The translations under genes and the position numbers were made by a program. This document shows positions 1 through 9,895 of a stretch of 52,037 nucleotides of DNA, one piece after another. Every line of letters begins with the position of its first letter. Within the stretch, counting starts at the first letter, position 1. The notes beneath the pieces are model-generated. The model saw nothing but the letters and a program-made list of their open reading frames with translations, ran no database searches and was not told the origin of the DNA. The DNA is from Candidatus Aminicenantota bacterium (GTDB lineage: Bacteria; Acidobacteriota; Aminicenantia; UBA2199): the NCBI GenBank assembly GCA_011772425.1, contig WVZO01000045.1, positions 1-52,037 on the forward strand. Reading direction: 5' to 3'.

Positions 1-416
1 CGAATTTTGCCATTGAAAAACTACGGGTGCCGGCGGCTAATGTGTTGAAAGGTTTAGATAGAAAAGAGTTTTATGCCCCGGGTTCGCTGCTGCAAATCGA
101 ACTGGACACCGCGCAGCCTTTGGCTTACGGACTGCCGCAAAAAATAGCTATTCGCATGACTAATAGTCCTGCTTTCAGGTTACTTCTTCATATCCAGGAG
201 AGTAAAGCCATCGGGTATTATGGTGAGGACAATCCTTTACTGAGTGGTTGGCTTATCGGCCCGGAGAAACTGGCGGGAAAAACAGCGCTGGCTGAAATCC
301 CGGTTGAAAAGGGACGGGTGATATTGTTTGGATTCAGGGTTCAGAGCCGCGCTCAGACCTATGGAACCTTCAAACTGCTGTTCAATGCCATCCACACCAT
401 GCCCCAGGCTTATTAA
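1..416 (+). CDS. M14-peptidase-like protein, C-terminal part (5' end outside window)
   Basis: The reading frame is open from the first bases of the window (first full codon at base 3) to the TAA at 414-416, so this is the tail of a gene that starts to the left. A GTG at 27 is internal and should not be taken as the start. The 137 or so residues align along their whole length with the last part of the M14 peptidase at 3191-5785: both have a PA-N-L motif followed by a D-R/K-F segment, then L.SGWL.G, then a GFR-Q-RAQ-GT-K-L-NA ending. The two proteins are therefore paralogues flanking the VWFA-related gene. This region is the C-terminal non-catalytic domain, so catalytic competence of this copy cannot be judged. 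A GC-rich hairpin repeat begins two bases after the stop. Confidence 0.85.
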   Translation, partial: NFAIEKLRVPAANVLKGLDRKEFYAPGSLLQIELDTAQPLAYGLPQKIAIRMTNSPAFRLLLHIQESKAIGYYGEDNPLLSGWLIGPEKLAGKTALAEIPVEKGRVILFGFRVQSRAQTYGTFKLLFNAIHTMPQAY

Positions 417-417
417 T

Positions 418-485
418 GAAAAGCTTTTGCGGGGGGTCCAGGGGGGCAGTTTTCTCGAAAAGCGCCCCCCTGGCCGCCGGAGGCA
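418..485. repeat. Dispersed GC-rich hairpin repeat, copy 1 of 5
   Basis: A 10-bp perfect stem (CCAGGGGGGC at 438-447, GCCCCCCTGG at 464-473) encloses a loop that can itself pair (TTTC-TC-GAAA). It is flanked by AAAAGCTTTTGCGG on the left and a CCGCCGGAGGCA end on the right. The same arrangement recurs at 18230-18294, 31535-31604, 43458-43523 and 49856-49923 in either orientation. Lying right after a stop codon, this copy could also work as a transcription terminator. Confidence 0.8.
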
Positions 486-568
486 AATTGTAAAATAGAG
501 TTGAATTTTTTATTGATTTATGCTATCCAATACCTGTAACCGTTCAAACTAAAATAAAAGGAGGAACC

Positions 569-3001
569 ATGAAACGTAGAAAAGTTAATTTTAAACAGTT
601 CTTTTGCTTATTAACAACAATCATCTTCTGCTGCGGTCTATTGCTGACAGCTCAGCCCACATCGCCTCAACAAAAGGAGCCGGAGACCCGGGAATATGTC
701 GAGGTGGTCAATGTTGTCCTGATCCTGCGGGCACTAAAGAATGGGCAGCCTGCAGCAGGCTTGCAGCAAACGGATTTTACTCTTTATGAAAATGGCAAAC
801 CAATGCCTTTGACCAGTTTCCGGGAAGTCCGCAGGAAAGTGGGGGAGCATGCAGGAGATGAAACTGCAAAAACCCAGGTTGAAGAAAAAACAGCAGCAGC
901 ACAAAAAGCGAAAAAACGGTTGTTTTTCTTCTATTTCCGGGTATCCGAGCCGGACCCCAAAATTCAGAACGCATTGGATTATTTTTTCCGTCAGGTCTAC
1001 AAGGAAGGGGACTATGCGCTGCTGATGTTTGGAAACCGGGTGTTTCCCATTACTCGCCGCTCCCAGGTGGAACCTGTATTGGCATCATTTAATACCGCTT
1101 TAGCCCAATTCGTGGAAAAAGCAAGATCTGAAAAACAAAGGTTGACCAGCGACCTGGAACGGTTGGTCCGGCAATTTTTAGAGGAAATCAGTAAAAATCC
1201 GAATCTCCAGGCGCAAAATGTAAACCTGTTGATCTCCAGGTTTAAGATTGCCTGGCAGGAGTCCGGACAGGGTAATCTTACCCTGATAGAAGAGAAACTC
1301 AATGCGATTGCCGCCTCCTTAAAGAAAATAGATATTGAGAAATGGGGTTTTGTATTTTACCAGGAAGACAGGTTCCCCTTTCTGAACGTGAACAGCATAC
1401 GGGGACTGGGCGGCTCTGCTTTGCAAATTGTCAGTCTCCGGAATCGGTTGGAACAGATTGGACCGAACACGAATCAAATCCAGCAGAGCCTTCAGACCAT
1501 CAGGAATTTCCAGCAGGCATTTATCGAAGCCAATGCCACTTTCCACCTTTTGCTTTCCAACCCCACATCCCTGGGAAAGCTGGACAGCGCTTACTTGAGA
1601 CATGCAGCGATTCATACCGATTGGCAGTGGGCATTCAGGAGTATCAGCGAGGCCACGGGCGGCGGCATTATCAAGGACAACAATTTGCCGGAATCCCTGG
1701 CTCAAGCGGTAGAACGGGAGGATGTCTTTTACGTTTTAACCTATGCTCCTGCCGCTGGTGGAGATGAACGCCGTAACATCCGCATCCAAACCCAGCTGCC
1801 GGGGATTAAACTCCAATACCACCGGCAGGTGATTGTTTCTCCAGTGGATAAAATTGCTATTGAGCTTTTCTCCTATAATCACCCACTTCTTGAATTTACC
1901 TTGAAAAATTACCGTCAATTTTTCGATGGCACCCGTCTATATGGCGATATCGAGGTTAAAATCACCAGCATCGATGCCAACGGCGATCGCAGGACCTTTA
2001 AAAAAATACTTGAACCTGTTAAGGATGAAATGGGGGTGTCTATGAACCTGAATTTTCCTTCCGGTGGAGATTACTCTCTAATTATAGAAGCCAATGACCG
2101 GCAGACCGGGCAAACCGCCAGGGTTAGTCAAAAAATCGCTGTCCCTGAAAGCAAGTATCAATTAGAACCGGTGCTGGTAACCGAAGCTCTCGAAGAAATG
2201 AAAGGCGCCGAGCATAAACGGACATTGGATTCTCTTTTAAAAAAATCAGCCCGATATTGTCAAAAATTGAAAAAGGCAACCTTCTATTTTATCTGTACCG
2301 AAGCGGTCATCGACAGCCATTGGTACAAGGGAGGCCTGGTAAGAGAAAACAACTACCTTTACGATTACCAGATCATCAAGGAAGACAACGGTAAGATGAA
2401 TGAGACCCGGAAGTTGAGACCCACGTCAACAGAACTCCTGGAAAAAGAGAGCATAGAAACAGGGAAAGCAAAGGACCAGGAAACCATTTTAACCAATTTC
2501 TTTTCAAGTTATCCTTTTTTGATGCCCATCAGTATGCTGGGAGAAGAGAATCAGTCAAAATACCGCTACCGCTTGTTGAGTCCTGAGACCATCGCCAGGC
2601 GCACTTTCTATAAAGTCGGTGTGGAACCCAAAGAGGAAGGGGTCATGATAAAAGACTCCAACTACGGTGTGGTGTGGATCGATGGGGAGGATGGTTCGGT
2701 ATACAAAATTAAATTAGACGCTAATTCCCTGGGTGGTGTGAAAAAACTCAAACAACTGGCCCGGGCAAAGAGAAACCGCTTAAAGATCACTGATGTTCAT
2801 TGGTATGAAGTGCAGCGTAAAGGGATCCGGTTTCCCAGCCGGACTGAAATTAACTGTTCGTTCCTGGATTGGGACCAGGTAAAGAGAGTGTGGGATCGTC
2901 TTATATCAGAGGCCCTGGAGCAGGTGGGAACTGTTTTTGAATATAAAAAATATCAATTTTTTAATGTCAATGTGGATGTGGTGGAGACCGGTCACCAGTA
3001 A
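569..3001 (+). CDS. Secreted VWFA-related (Acidobacteria-type) domain protein
   Basis: 810 residues, starting at an ATG preceded by AGGAGG. A signal peptide (hydrophobic core about residues 10-28) implies export. From about residue 42 the sequence reads EYVEVVNVVLILRAL, followed by a D-F-T-L-Y-E-N-G-K segment. This is the recognisable entry of the VWFA-related Acidobacterial domain family (TIGR03436-type), in which a beta-sandwich strand leads into a von Willebrand A fold. The usual MIDAS DxSxS is not evident: the corresponding strand reads FFFYFRVSEPDP, so metal-dependent adhesion is doubtful. The C-terminal half (about 420-810) has no domain I recognise. The gene sits between two M14-type genes on the same strand. 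The role is probably at the cell surface, but substrate or partner cannot be told from sequence. Confidence 0.75.
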   Translation: MKRRKVNFKQFFCLLTTIIFCCGLLLTAQPTSPQQKEPETREYVEVVNVVLILRALKNGQPAAGLQQTDFTLYENGKPMPLTSFREVRRKVGEHAGDETAKTQVEEKTAAAQKAKKRLFFFYFRVSEPDPKIQNALDYFFRQVYKEGDYALLMFGNRVFPITRRSQVEPVLASFNTALAQFVEKARSEKQRLTSDLERLVRQFLEEISKNPNLQAQNVNLLISRFKIAWQESGQGNLTLIEEKLNAIAASLKKIDIEKWGFVFYQEDRFPFLNVNSIRGLGGSALQIVSLRNRLEQIGPNTNQIQQSLQTIRNFQQAFIEANATFHLLLSNPTSLGKLDSAYLRHAAIHTDWQWAFRSISEATGGGIIKDNNLPESLAQAVEREDVFYVLTYAPAAGGDERRNIRIQTQLPGIKLQYHRQVIVSPVDKIAIELFSYNHPLLEFTLKNYRQFFDGTRLYGDIEVKITSIDANGDRRTFKKILEPVKDEMGVSMNLNFPSGGDYSLIIEANDRQTGQTARVSQKIAVPESKYQLEPVLVTEALEEMKGAEHKRTLDSLLKKSARYCQKLKKATFYFICTEAVIDSHWYKGGLVRENNYLYDYQIIKEDNGKMNETRKLRPTSTELLEKESIETGKAKDQETILTNFFSSYPFLMPISMLGEENQSKYRYRLLSPETIARRTFYKVGVEPKEEGVMIKDSNYGVVWIDGEDGSVYKIKLDANSLGGVKKLKQLARAKRNRLKITDVHWYEVQRKGIRFPSRTEINCSFLDWDQVKRVWDRLISEALEQVGTVFEYKKYQFFNVNVDVVETGHQ

Positions 3002-3014
3002 CAAGTGGTAACGG

Positions 3015-3100
3015 TTAAGCCACGAAGACACCAAGACACAAAGTAACACAAAAGGTTTTATTATAAATAAATCCTTTGTGTCTTCGTGCCTTTGTGGCTA
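3015..3100. repeat. CCACGAAG-type inverted heptamer/octamer repeat
   Basis: The left arm (3017-3053) is built of degenerate CACGAAGA / CACAAAG units. The right arm (3073-3099) is its inverse, CCTTTGTGTCTTCGTG then CCTTTGTGG. Together they can form a long imperfect hairpin between two genes. Related copies or half-copies lie at 7150-7190, 26076-26098, 31488-31518, 40031-40059, 49927-49955 and 51491-51596. Confidence 0.7.
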
Positions 3101-3190
3101 AAATTACAATTGCTGATGGAGATGGTTTATTTCTTGACAAAAGATTATATAAATGATAGAAATGAACTTAATTCAAAAAAGGAGAATTAC

Positions 3191-5785
3191 ATGAAAAGAA
3201 TATTCGTTTTATCCTATATCATGGTATTACTTTTAATATCATCGATAATCGCAGCTCAAACCCCTCCTGCTAAATTCCTGGGTCATGAAGTAGGCGCTGA
3301 TGGTAAACTGGCTGATTACAACCAAATCCAGGCTTACTTTCAAAAACTTGACCAGGAATCAGGTAAGATCAACGTGCTGACAATTGGTAAAACAACGTTA
3401 AACAAACCCATGATCATGGCAGTGATCACTTCGGAAGAAAACATGGCAAAGCTGGATACCTATCGCAGCATCTCAAAACGACTGAGAGATGCAAGAGGAT
3501 TAACCGATGAAGAAGCTAAAAAGCTGGCACAAGAAGGTAAAGTGATTGTCCTGATCACCTGCAGTCTCCACGCCACCGAAATTGCCGCAGCGCAAATGTC
3601 CATGGAGTTCGCTTATAAACTGGTAACCGGGGAAACACCCTTTAACGCGGATAAAGTACTGGATAATGTCATTGTTCTCCTGGCACCCACTATCAATCCT
3701 GATGGTCATCAAATGGTAACGGAGTGGTATCGAAAAAACCTGGGAACTCCTTATGAAGGCAGCCGTATGCCCTGGCTTTATCATCATTATGCCGGTCATG
3801 ACAACAACCGTGATTGGTTCATGTTTAATCTTGCGGAGACAAAAGCGGTAACTAAAGTGTTGTACCATGATTGGATACCGCAGGTGCATATCGATGAACA
3901 CCAGATGGGTTCCACCAGCGCCCGTCTTTTTTTACCGCCTTTTATGGACCCGCCGGTTCCCACGATTCATCCGCTGGTCTGGCGGGGTATCGCCCTGTGC
4001 GGGACAAACATGGCCTACGATTTGCAGCAGCACGGTTATAAGGGTGTTGTTTATGGAAGAACGTTTACCGGGTGGTGGATCGGCGCCTGTGACGATACCG
4101 CCTGGCTGCATAACTCCATCGGGCTTTTAAGCGAAATGGCATCGGTGAAAACCGCGACCCCTATTTACATCGATCCCACTGAAATCCGGGGATCCTACAT
4201 TGAAAAACGTATTCAATTCCCGGACCCCTGGCCCGGGGGCTGGTGGAGACTAAGAAACCTGGTGGACTACGAATTGATACTTTCGATGAGCCTGGTAAAA
4301 ACCGCTTACCTTCACAAAGAAGACTTCCTCTATAATTTTTACCGGATGTGTAAGGACTCCATTGAAAAAAGGGCTGAAGGACAACCCTTTGCCTTTATTA
4401 TCCCCAACGATCAGCGCGATTACCCCACTGCCCTCAAAATGCTGGATATTCTTATGCTGGGCGGTATTGAAATCCACCGGGCCAAAGAAGATTTCGCGGC
4501 CGACGGCAAATTATATCCCGCCGGTTCGTTTGTTGTGCTGATGTCCCAGCCTTACCGGCCTTATGCCCAGGCGCTGCTGGAGAGACAGAAGTACCCGGAC
4601 CTGCGTGAAAGCCCCGGTGATGATCCCATCCCCCCCTATGACAATGCCGGATGGACCTTACCGCTGCAAATGGGAGTGGTCTGTGACCCTATTGAAAAAC
4701 CTTTTAAAGCGGCCCTGGAGAAACTGGAGAAAGTGCCGTATCCGGCGATAACTCCACCAAAAGAAGATGCAGCTTATATTATCCTCGATTCCAGGAATAA
4801 TGCTTCCTTTTCAGTGGTTTTTCCTCTATTGCAGGATAAAGCGGAAATTTACCGCTCCGGGGATTGTATCAAAGGAGATGGTTTTCATGCCTGTGCTGGC
4901 AGTTTTATTATAAAAAACACGCCGCAGGTGCAAAAAAAACTTCCCGGTTTGTTAAAAAAATGGCATCTTACTGCTTATGAGCTTAAAGAGGCCGCCGGTA
5001 TACCTAAAGCTCCTTTAAAAAGATTTCGCGTCGGGCTTTATCAATCATGGAGGTCCTCCATGGATGAAGGATGGACCCGGTTTGTGTTTGACGATTCGGG
5101 TATACCTTATACCACCCTTCATAATAAAGACTTCAAAGGCACGAAGAAAAAGAAAGTAGACCTGCGAAAAAAATATGATGTTATTGTGTTTGCCGATGAA
5201 AGCCCGGAGATCATCAAATCGGGAAAACCGGACCCCACTTCCCGTTGGGCCAGGCGTTTTACGGAAATGCCGCCGCCTTATAAAGGGGGCATCGAGAAAG
5301 AAGGGGTAGAGGCCTTAAAGGATTTTGTTGCCCGCGGTGGGATTCTCGTGTGCATGAACAATGCGAGTAGATTGGCTTTAAAGGAATTTAAAATGCCGGC
5401 CAGGAATATCCTGGAAAGGGTTGACCGCAGTAAATTTTTCTGTCCCACATCTCTTTTAAAGGTAAACGTTGATAATAAGACCCCTATTGGGTATGGGATG
5501 CCCAAACAGGCGGCAGTAATGTTTTCTCGAAGTCCGGCTTTCAGTACCTGGGTACCTTCGGGTGAGTGGGACCGAAAAGTGGTTGCCAGTTATCCGAAGG
5601 AAAAGATTCTTTTAAGCGGTTGGCTGTTGGGAGAAGACCTGATTGCCCGTAAGCCTGCGCTGGTGGATTTCAGATACAAGAAGGGGCATATCATACTTAT
5701 TGGTTTTCGTTGTCAACACCGGGCTCAATCTCACGGGACATATAAATTTCTCCTCAACGCCCTTCTATACCCGGAGATCGACTGA
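3191..5785 (+). CDS. Secreted M14 family zinc carboxypeptidase-like peptidase
   Basis: 864 residues from the ATG at 3191, chosen because AAAAAGGAG lies just upstream and a signal peptide (MKRIFVLSYIMVLLLISSII) follows directly; the frame stays open upstream to 3086 but without a ribosome-binding site. M14 hallmarks are present: H127-A-T-E130 (HxxE zinc ligands), N169-P-D-G172, N205-N-R-D-W209, H233 in VHIDEH (third zinc ligand) and E315 in LLSEMAS (candidate catalytic glutamate). The roughly 360 residues after the catalytic domain end in a module shared with the truncated protein at 1-416. The predicted role is extracytoplasmic hydrolysis of peptides. It fits the S9, M20 and tricorn-type peptidases elsewhere in the window. 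Confidence 0.9.
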   Translation: MKRIFVLSYIMVLLLISSIIAAQTPPAKFLGHEVGADGKLADYNQIQAYFQKLDQESGKINVLTIGKTTLNKPMIMAVITSEENMAKLDTYRSISKRLRDARGLTDEEAKKLAQEGKVIVLITCSLHATEIAAAQMSMEFAYKLVTGETPFNADKVLDNVIVLLAPTINPDGHQMVTEWYRKNLGTPYEGSRMPWLYHHYAGHDNNRDWFMFNLAETKAVTKVLYHDWIPQVHIDEHQMGSTSARLFLPPFMDPPVPTIHPLVWRGIALCGTNMAYDLQQHGYKGVVYGRTFTGWWIGACDDTAWLHNSIGLLSEMASVKTATPIYIDPTEIRGSYIEKRIQFPDPWPGGWWRLRNLVDYELILSMSLVKTAYLHKEDFLYNFYRMCKDSIEKRAEGQPFAFIIPNDQRDYPTALKMLDILMLGGIEIHRAKEDFAADGKLYPAGSFVVLMSQPYRPYAQALLERQKYPDLRESPGDDPIPPYDNAGWTLPLQMGVVCDPIEKPFKAALEKLEKVPYPAITPPKEDAAYIILDSRNNASFSVVFPLLQDKAEIYRSGDCIKGDGFHACAGSFIIKNTPQVQKKLPGLLKKWHLTAYELKEAAGIPKAPLKRFRVGLYQSWRSSMDEGWTRFVFDDSGIPYTTLHNKDFKGTKKKKVDLRKKYDVIVFADESPEIIKSGKPDPTSRWARRFTEMPPPYKGGIEKEGVEALKDFVARGGILVCMNNASRLALKEFKMPARNILERVDRSKFFCPTSLLKVNVDNKTPIGYGMPKQAAVMFSRSPAFSTWVPSGEWDRKVVASYPKEKILLSGWLLGEDLIARKPALVDFRYKKGHIILIGFRCQHRAQSHGTYKFLLNALLYPEID

Positions 5786-5831
5786 AACCAAACAAGAAAA
5801 GGTGGGAAAAGGAGACAGGCCAGAAATCGGA

Positions 5832-6884
5832 TTAGTGAACTGGTACGCCATGTAACTCCCATTCCTCTTCTTCTTCATTCTCAACCAGGTAGTAATACTT
5901 CTCATTAGCAATATGGAAAAAACGAACCGTTCGACTCAATATCCGGGTAATCAGTGAGGCCAGGATGGGTTTAGGTAAAAAAACGGTTTTGAGGTCTTTG
6001 CCTTTCAAATCAAGGATGTGATATTTCTCTTTGCCCTTTTGAGTTATATAGGTGCGCACATATATTTTTCCGTCTATAACCAATATATCCCGGATGGGGG
6101 GAAAGTTATCGGGATAATGGAAATCCAGGAGTCTTTTGTATTCATCCCATCCACCTGCCTGTTTCATCTGGAATTGAACCAGTTTATCATTCTTAAACTC
6201 CTGGAGCAGCACCTCTTTGTCTTTTTCTGTTACCTTTAAAGGGATTCCTTTTTTTTGGATTTTATACAACGCATTTCCTTTACTGTCAAACACTTCAATG
6301 ATAAAGCCTTTGGCACTTTCTTCTACATAGATTTTATTCTCATATACAGCTACATTGACGGTATCGGGCAGCATCCGGATATTTCTTCCCTGTTGGGGTA
6401 GGAGTTGTTTATAAAGTTCTTTGGAGGCATTCATTTGGGCATCAATCAGGGTGATGGTAACATAGGCTTTTTTATCTTCACCGGCTTTAAGCGTGGTAGC
6501 GACAAATCCGTCTCCCACCGGTAACACATTAGAAAGCCGGCCTTTTTTTCTGATTTCCTTTTCCATGGTGCCGTCCCTGGTGAAGATGATGATTTTATTG
6601 GTTCCATCCACTAATATTTTATTATCGAAGGCCGTGAGACCATTGGTTATGAAAGGAATCTGGGCTATTTCACCAGGACCTTCTCCTTTTTTCCCAAATT
6701 TTTTTATTAACCTAAAGTCTTTTAATAAGTAAATAAAAATGGTTGGGCCTTCCATAATATAACACCTATCGCCAGCCACCACCAATTGTTCGGGATTCAG
6801 CACTTCGGTTAGTGTGCCGATTTGTTCCCCGCTGAGATGATACACAGTGATGGCTGCCAGGACAATTAACAATATCTTTTTCAT
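5832..6884 (-). CDS. Secreted 6-bladed beta-propeller protein
   Basis: 350 residues. The frame extends to 6905, but on the minus strand the upstream codons contain the ribosome-binding site itself (AAGGAGG). The ATG at 6884 has good spacing, while the one at 6890 is too close. The N-terminus MKKILLIVLAAITVYHLSG is a signal peptide. The body repeats propeller-like blades, including the F-G-K-K-G-E-G-P-G-E signature found in NHL-like 6-bladed propellers of Bacteroidetes and Aminicenantes-type genomes. It is a paralogue of the protein at 27312-28355, which shares the same start pattern (L-NPE-L-V/Q-V-A) and the FGKxGEGPGE motif. Function is unknown; such proteins are usually secreted binding proteins. 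It is convergent with the M14 gene, 46 bases apart. Confidence 0.75.
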   Translation of the reverse strand: MKKILLIVLAAITVYHLSGEQIGTLTEVLNPEQLVVAGDRCYIMEGPTIFIYLLKDFRLIKKFGKKGEGPGEIAQIPFITNGLTAFDNKILVDGTNKIIIFTRDGTMEKEIRKKGRLSNVLPVGDGFVATTLKAGEDKKAYVTITLIDAQMNASKELYKQLLPQQGRNIRMLPDTVNVAVYENKIYVEESAKGFIIEVFDSKGNALYKIQKKGIPLKVTEKDKEVLLQEFKNDKLVQFQMKQAGGWDEYKRLLDFHYPDNFPPIRDILVIDGKIYVRTYITQKGKEKYHILDLKGKDLKTVFLPKPILASLITRILSRTVRFFHIANEKYYYLVENEEEEEWELHGVPVH

Positions 6885-7311
6885 TTTCATATCCTCCTTA
6901 ATCATGTTAATTGATCTAGAATATACGTAAAAACAGGCAAAAAAGTTTTACCAAAACCTTGATAAATTTGAATAATTTTTTTTTTATTTTTCGTGCCTGT
7001 CTCGAATGCCACTTTTTTTTCAAAATAGGAAAGGAATAAACATCTTGGTTTGTTCCATACCAGTTTGAGCATCATTTGTGTTTATTAAACAATACTCTTA
7101 TATCATGAATCAAAAAATTATACAATGATTTTTCTCGAAATTGGAAAAATTAGCCACAGAGGCCACAAAGGTACACAAAGTAACACGAAGTTTGTCGGCA
7201 GTTGGCAAGCAGAAAAAGAAGAAACAGCGAAAACTTTTTTTATATTTATACGTATTAACAAGTGAATGAAAAAAATAATCATTACAAACTACAAATTATA
7301 GGAGGCAAAAA
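6885..7311. other. AT-rich intergenic region with a repeat fragment
   Basis: This 427-bp stretch separates two divergent genes and should hold both promoters. It contains a TGCCTGTCTC motif (about 6993), a degenerate CCACAGAGG/CACAAAGG/ACACAAAG repeat (7153-7190), a GGCAGTTGGCAAG heptamer-like piece (7198-7210), and the AGGAGG of the next gene. I see no convincing ORF or structured RNA. Confidence 0.5.
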
Positions 7312-8196
7312 ATGATTCGTAAACAAGCTTTACAAACCCGGTTATTAATCGTGTTGGCCATTCTAACCATCGCTTTATTGGTCGGATGTGCCGTAAAAAG
7401 GAATATTTGGGGAGACCCCACCTCGGGTCTGAACTTGACCTACCGGATGGGAGAAGATCAAATATTCAAGTACCAAACTTCTTCCCAGGAAAGCCAGAAG
7501 TTAGATATGATGGGCCAGACCATGGTAACAACAACCAAATCCGGCAGTCAATTCTCTGTGCAATTTAAAGGACTTAAGGAGAAAAATCTTCTGCTGGGGA
7601 TTACTGTAGAAAACATGAAGATAAATACCACCGGTGGTATGGCAGGTGATATTACTCCTGACTTGAGTGCCATAATCGGGAAAAGTTTCGATATGACTCT
7701 CTCTCCTCTGGGTAAAGAAGGGGGATTTTCCGGGACCGAAGCACTACAATACCAGACAGGTCCATCGGAGAAACACAACATTGAATCCTCATTTAAAAGA
7801 ATCTTCCCCGACCTTGCCGGCAAACCTGTAAAAATCGGTGATACCTGGACAACCAAAGAGGATTTCACAGAAAAAGCCGGCAGCGTCGATATCCACGTGA
7901 TTACAGAAAATGTCAATACCCTGCAAGGATTGGAAACCGTAAATGGATTAGAATGTGTCAAAATTGAGTCCAAGATAACAGGTACCTTTGACGGCAAAGG
8001 AAAGCAAATGGGAGCTGAATTTACCTTTAAAGGAAACGTAAAAGGGACCACTACCTGGTACTTTGCTTACAAAAAAGGTATTTTTGTCAGTATGAAAGCC
8101 AATAGTACTTCAGAAGGCTCAGTTGAAGTCAGCGCCCAGGGGATGACCATTCCCCTGACAACCGAATCCAGGGCTGAGATCAACCTGATCCAGTAA
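7312..8196 (+). CDS. Lipoprotein, DUF6263-like
   Basis: 294 residues starting at an ATG after AGGAGG. The N-terminus has a lipoprotein signal with lipobox LLVGC (Cys at about residue 26), so the mature protein should be lipid-anchored. The rest is rich in beta-strand pattern, with a G-D-T-W-T-T motif, a GLECVKIESKITGTFDG segment and a terminal TTTWYFAYKKGIFVSMK segment. This layout resembles DUF6263-type lipoproteins, where a W-T-x-K region follows a conserved P-V-K-I-G-D-T-W. The assignment rests on pattern recall and is tentative. It is monocistronic by spacing (107 bases to the next gene). I cannot name a biochemical role. Confidence 0.7.
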   Translation: MIRKQALQTRLLIVLAILTIALLVGCAVKRNIWGDPTSGLNLTYRMGEDQIFKYQTSSQESQKLDMMGQTMVTTTKSGSQFSVQFKGLKEKNLLLGITVENMKINTTGGMAGDITPDLSAIIGKSFDMTLSPLGKEGGFSGTEALQYQTGPSEKHNIESSFKRIFPDLAGKPVKIGDTWTTKEDFTEKAGSVDIHVITENVNTLQGLETVNGLECVKIESKITGTFDGKGKQMGAEFTFKGNVKGTTTWYFAYKKGIFVSMKANSTSEGSVEVSAQGMTIPLTTESRAEINLIQ

Positions 8197-8302
8197 GAAT
8201 GCCCCTCCGGGTTGATAGGGTGGAAATACATTTGATTTTTTTTCTCCATTATGCTATACAAAAACTTTCAACAGGAGAGGAAACAACAAAAAGGAGTTTA
8301 AT

Positions 8303-9817
8303 ATGGAAAAGAAAAAAGTAATCATTATCGGTGCCGGGATTTCCGGATTATGCGCAGGATGTTACCTGCAGATGAACGGTTATGATACTGAGATATTTGA
8401 ACTTCACGACACCCCGGGCGGTTTATGCACGGCATGGATGAGGAAGGGATATACATTCGACGGCTGTATTCACTGGCTTGCCGGTTCCTCACCTTCCGAT
8501 CCTTTTTATAACCTGTGGAATGAATTGATCGATATGAAATCCCTGGAATTCATGAATCCCGACAAACAGTTCCAGTTCGTTTCATTAGACGGGAAAGTGC
8601 TGAACCTTTATACCGACATCCCGAAACTGGAAAAGGAACTCATGGAAAAGGCACCTGAAGATGCAGCATTCATTAAAACGTTCATCAAAGCGATAGAAAA
8701 ACTGGAAAAATTCGAAATGCCCATTGATAAAGCCCCAGAAGTGATGAATCCCTGGGATAAGATAAAAATGATATTCAAAATGCTGCCTTTTATGGGAACC
8801 CTTTCCAAATATGGAAAGGTATCAGTGCTTGAAATTGGTGAAAAATGCAAGAACCCGCTGCTCAGGGAGACCTTCACTTACAACAAACTTTTCAACAACT
8901 TCGCTTTCCTGGGTCTGCTGATGGCACTTGTATGGTCAAGTAAAAAGACCGCGGGTTATCCCATCGGAGGTTCCCTGCCTTTTGCCAGGATGTTCGAGAA
9001 AAAATACACGGACCTGGGCGGTACCATACACTACAACTCAAAGGTAACCGGGATCACTGTTGAAAACAACACGGCAAAGGGAGTAGAACTGGAAAAGGGC
9101 GAAAAGCACCGGGCAGATATCGTAATTTCCGCGGCAGACGGCTATTATACAATCTACCAAATGCTCCAGGGAAAATATACCGATAAAAAGATCGAAAACC
9201 GTTACCAGGGGAAGGATAAATTATTGACCCCCTTTCCCTCTCTTTTGTATGTTTCACTGGGTATCTCCAGGAACCTTGACCACCTGCCCCATCAAGTGGT
9301 CTACCAGATCAATGAACCCATCCTGGTGGATGATACCACGGCACACACCACACTCAATACAACCATATATAATTTCGATCCCACTCTTGCAGAAAAGGGG
9401 AAGACCTGCGTCATTGTCATGTTTGAATCATACGGCCATGAGTATTGGATGAATCTCAGGGAAAATGACAGGGATAAATACAAAAAAGAAAAACAAAGAA
9501 TAGCCGACAGGGTAATAGATCTGCTTGAAGAAAAAATAGGCGATATCAAAAAGAATGTCGAAGTGATCGACGTGGCAACCCCGGCAACCTTCTTCCGGTA
9601 TACCAACAACTGGAGGGGGAGTTACGAGGGATGGCTTCCCGGACCCGGGGCCCTGATGTATAAAATAAAAAAAGAATTGCCCGGTCTTAAAAACTTCTAC
9701 ATGATCGGCCAGTGGGTGGAACCGGGCGGTGGCCTCCCCCCTGCGATCGGTTCAGGCCGCAGCGTTACCCAAATCATCTGTAAGAAAGACCGAAAAAGGT
9801 TTATTTCAAAGCAATAG
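8303..9817 (+). CDS. NAD(P)/FAD-dependent oxidoreductase, phytoene desaturase (CrtI)/retinol saturase-like
   Basis: 504 residues, start ATG preceded by AAGGAG. The dinucleotide-binding GxGxxG is at residues 10-15 (GAGISG), followed by an acidic E-I-F-E strand end and G-G-L-C-T-A-W as in CrtI-type flavoproteins. The C-terminus carries GQWVEPGGGLPPAIGSGR, the second FAD-contacting motif of this superfamily. Length matches the family (about 490-510). Members act on polyprenyl or retinoid double bonds, but many bacterial homologues have unknown substrates, and no carotenoid genes are nearby. Predicted cytoplasmic or membrane-associated. Confident on fold and cofactor, not on substrate. Confidence 0.85.
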   Translation: MEKKKVIIIGAGISGLCAGCYLQMNGYDTEIFELHDTPGGLCTAWMRKGYTFDGCIHWLAGSSPSDPFYNLWNELIDMKSLEFMNPDKQFQFVSLDGKVLNLYTDIPKLEKELMEKAPEDAAFIKTFIKAIEKLEKFEMPIDKAPEVMNPWDKIKMIFKMLPFMGTLSKYGKVSVLEIGEKCKNPLLRETFTYNKLFNNFAFLGLLMALVWSSKKTAGYPIGGSLPFARMFEKKYTDLGGTIHYNSKVTGITVENNTAKGVELEKGEKHRADIVISAADGYYTIYQMLQGKYTDKKIENRYQGKDKLLTPFPSLLYVSLGISRNLDHLPHQVVYQINEPILVDDTTAHTTLNTTIYNFDPTLAEKGKTCVIVMFESYGHEYWMNLRENDRDKYKKEKQRIADRVIDLLEEKIGDIKKNVEVIDVATPATFFRYTNNWRGSYEGWLPGPGALMYKIKKELPGLKNFYMIGQWVEPGGGLPPAIGSGRSVTQIICKKDRKRFISKQ

Positions 9818-9895
9818 CGGGTCATTCCTACTGTTATCGCTTTTTCCATATTGGAAGTGAAGCCGGTTTAAACTGTATATAAAAAATTTTTATTA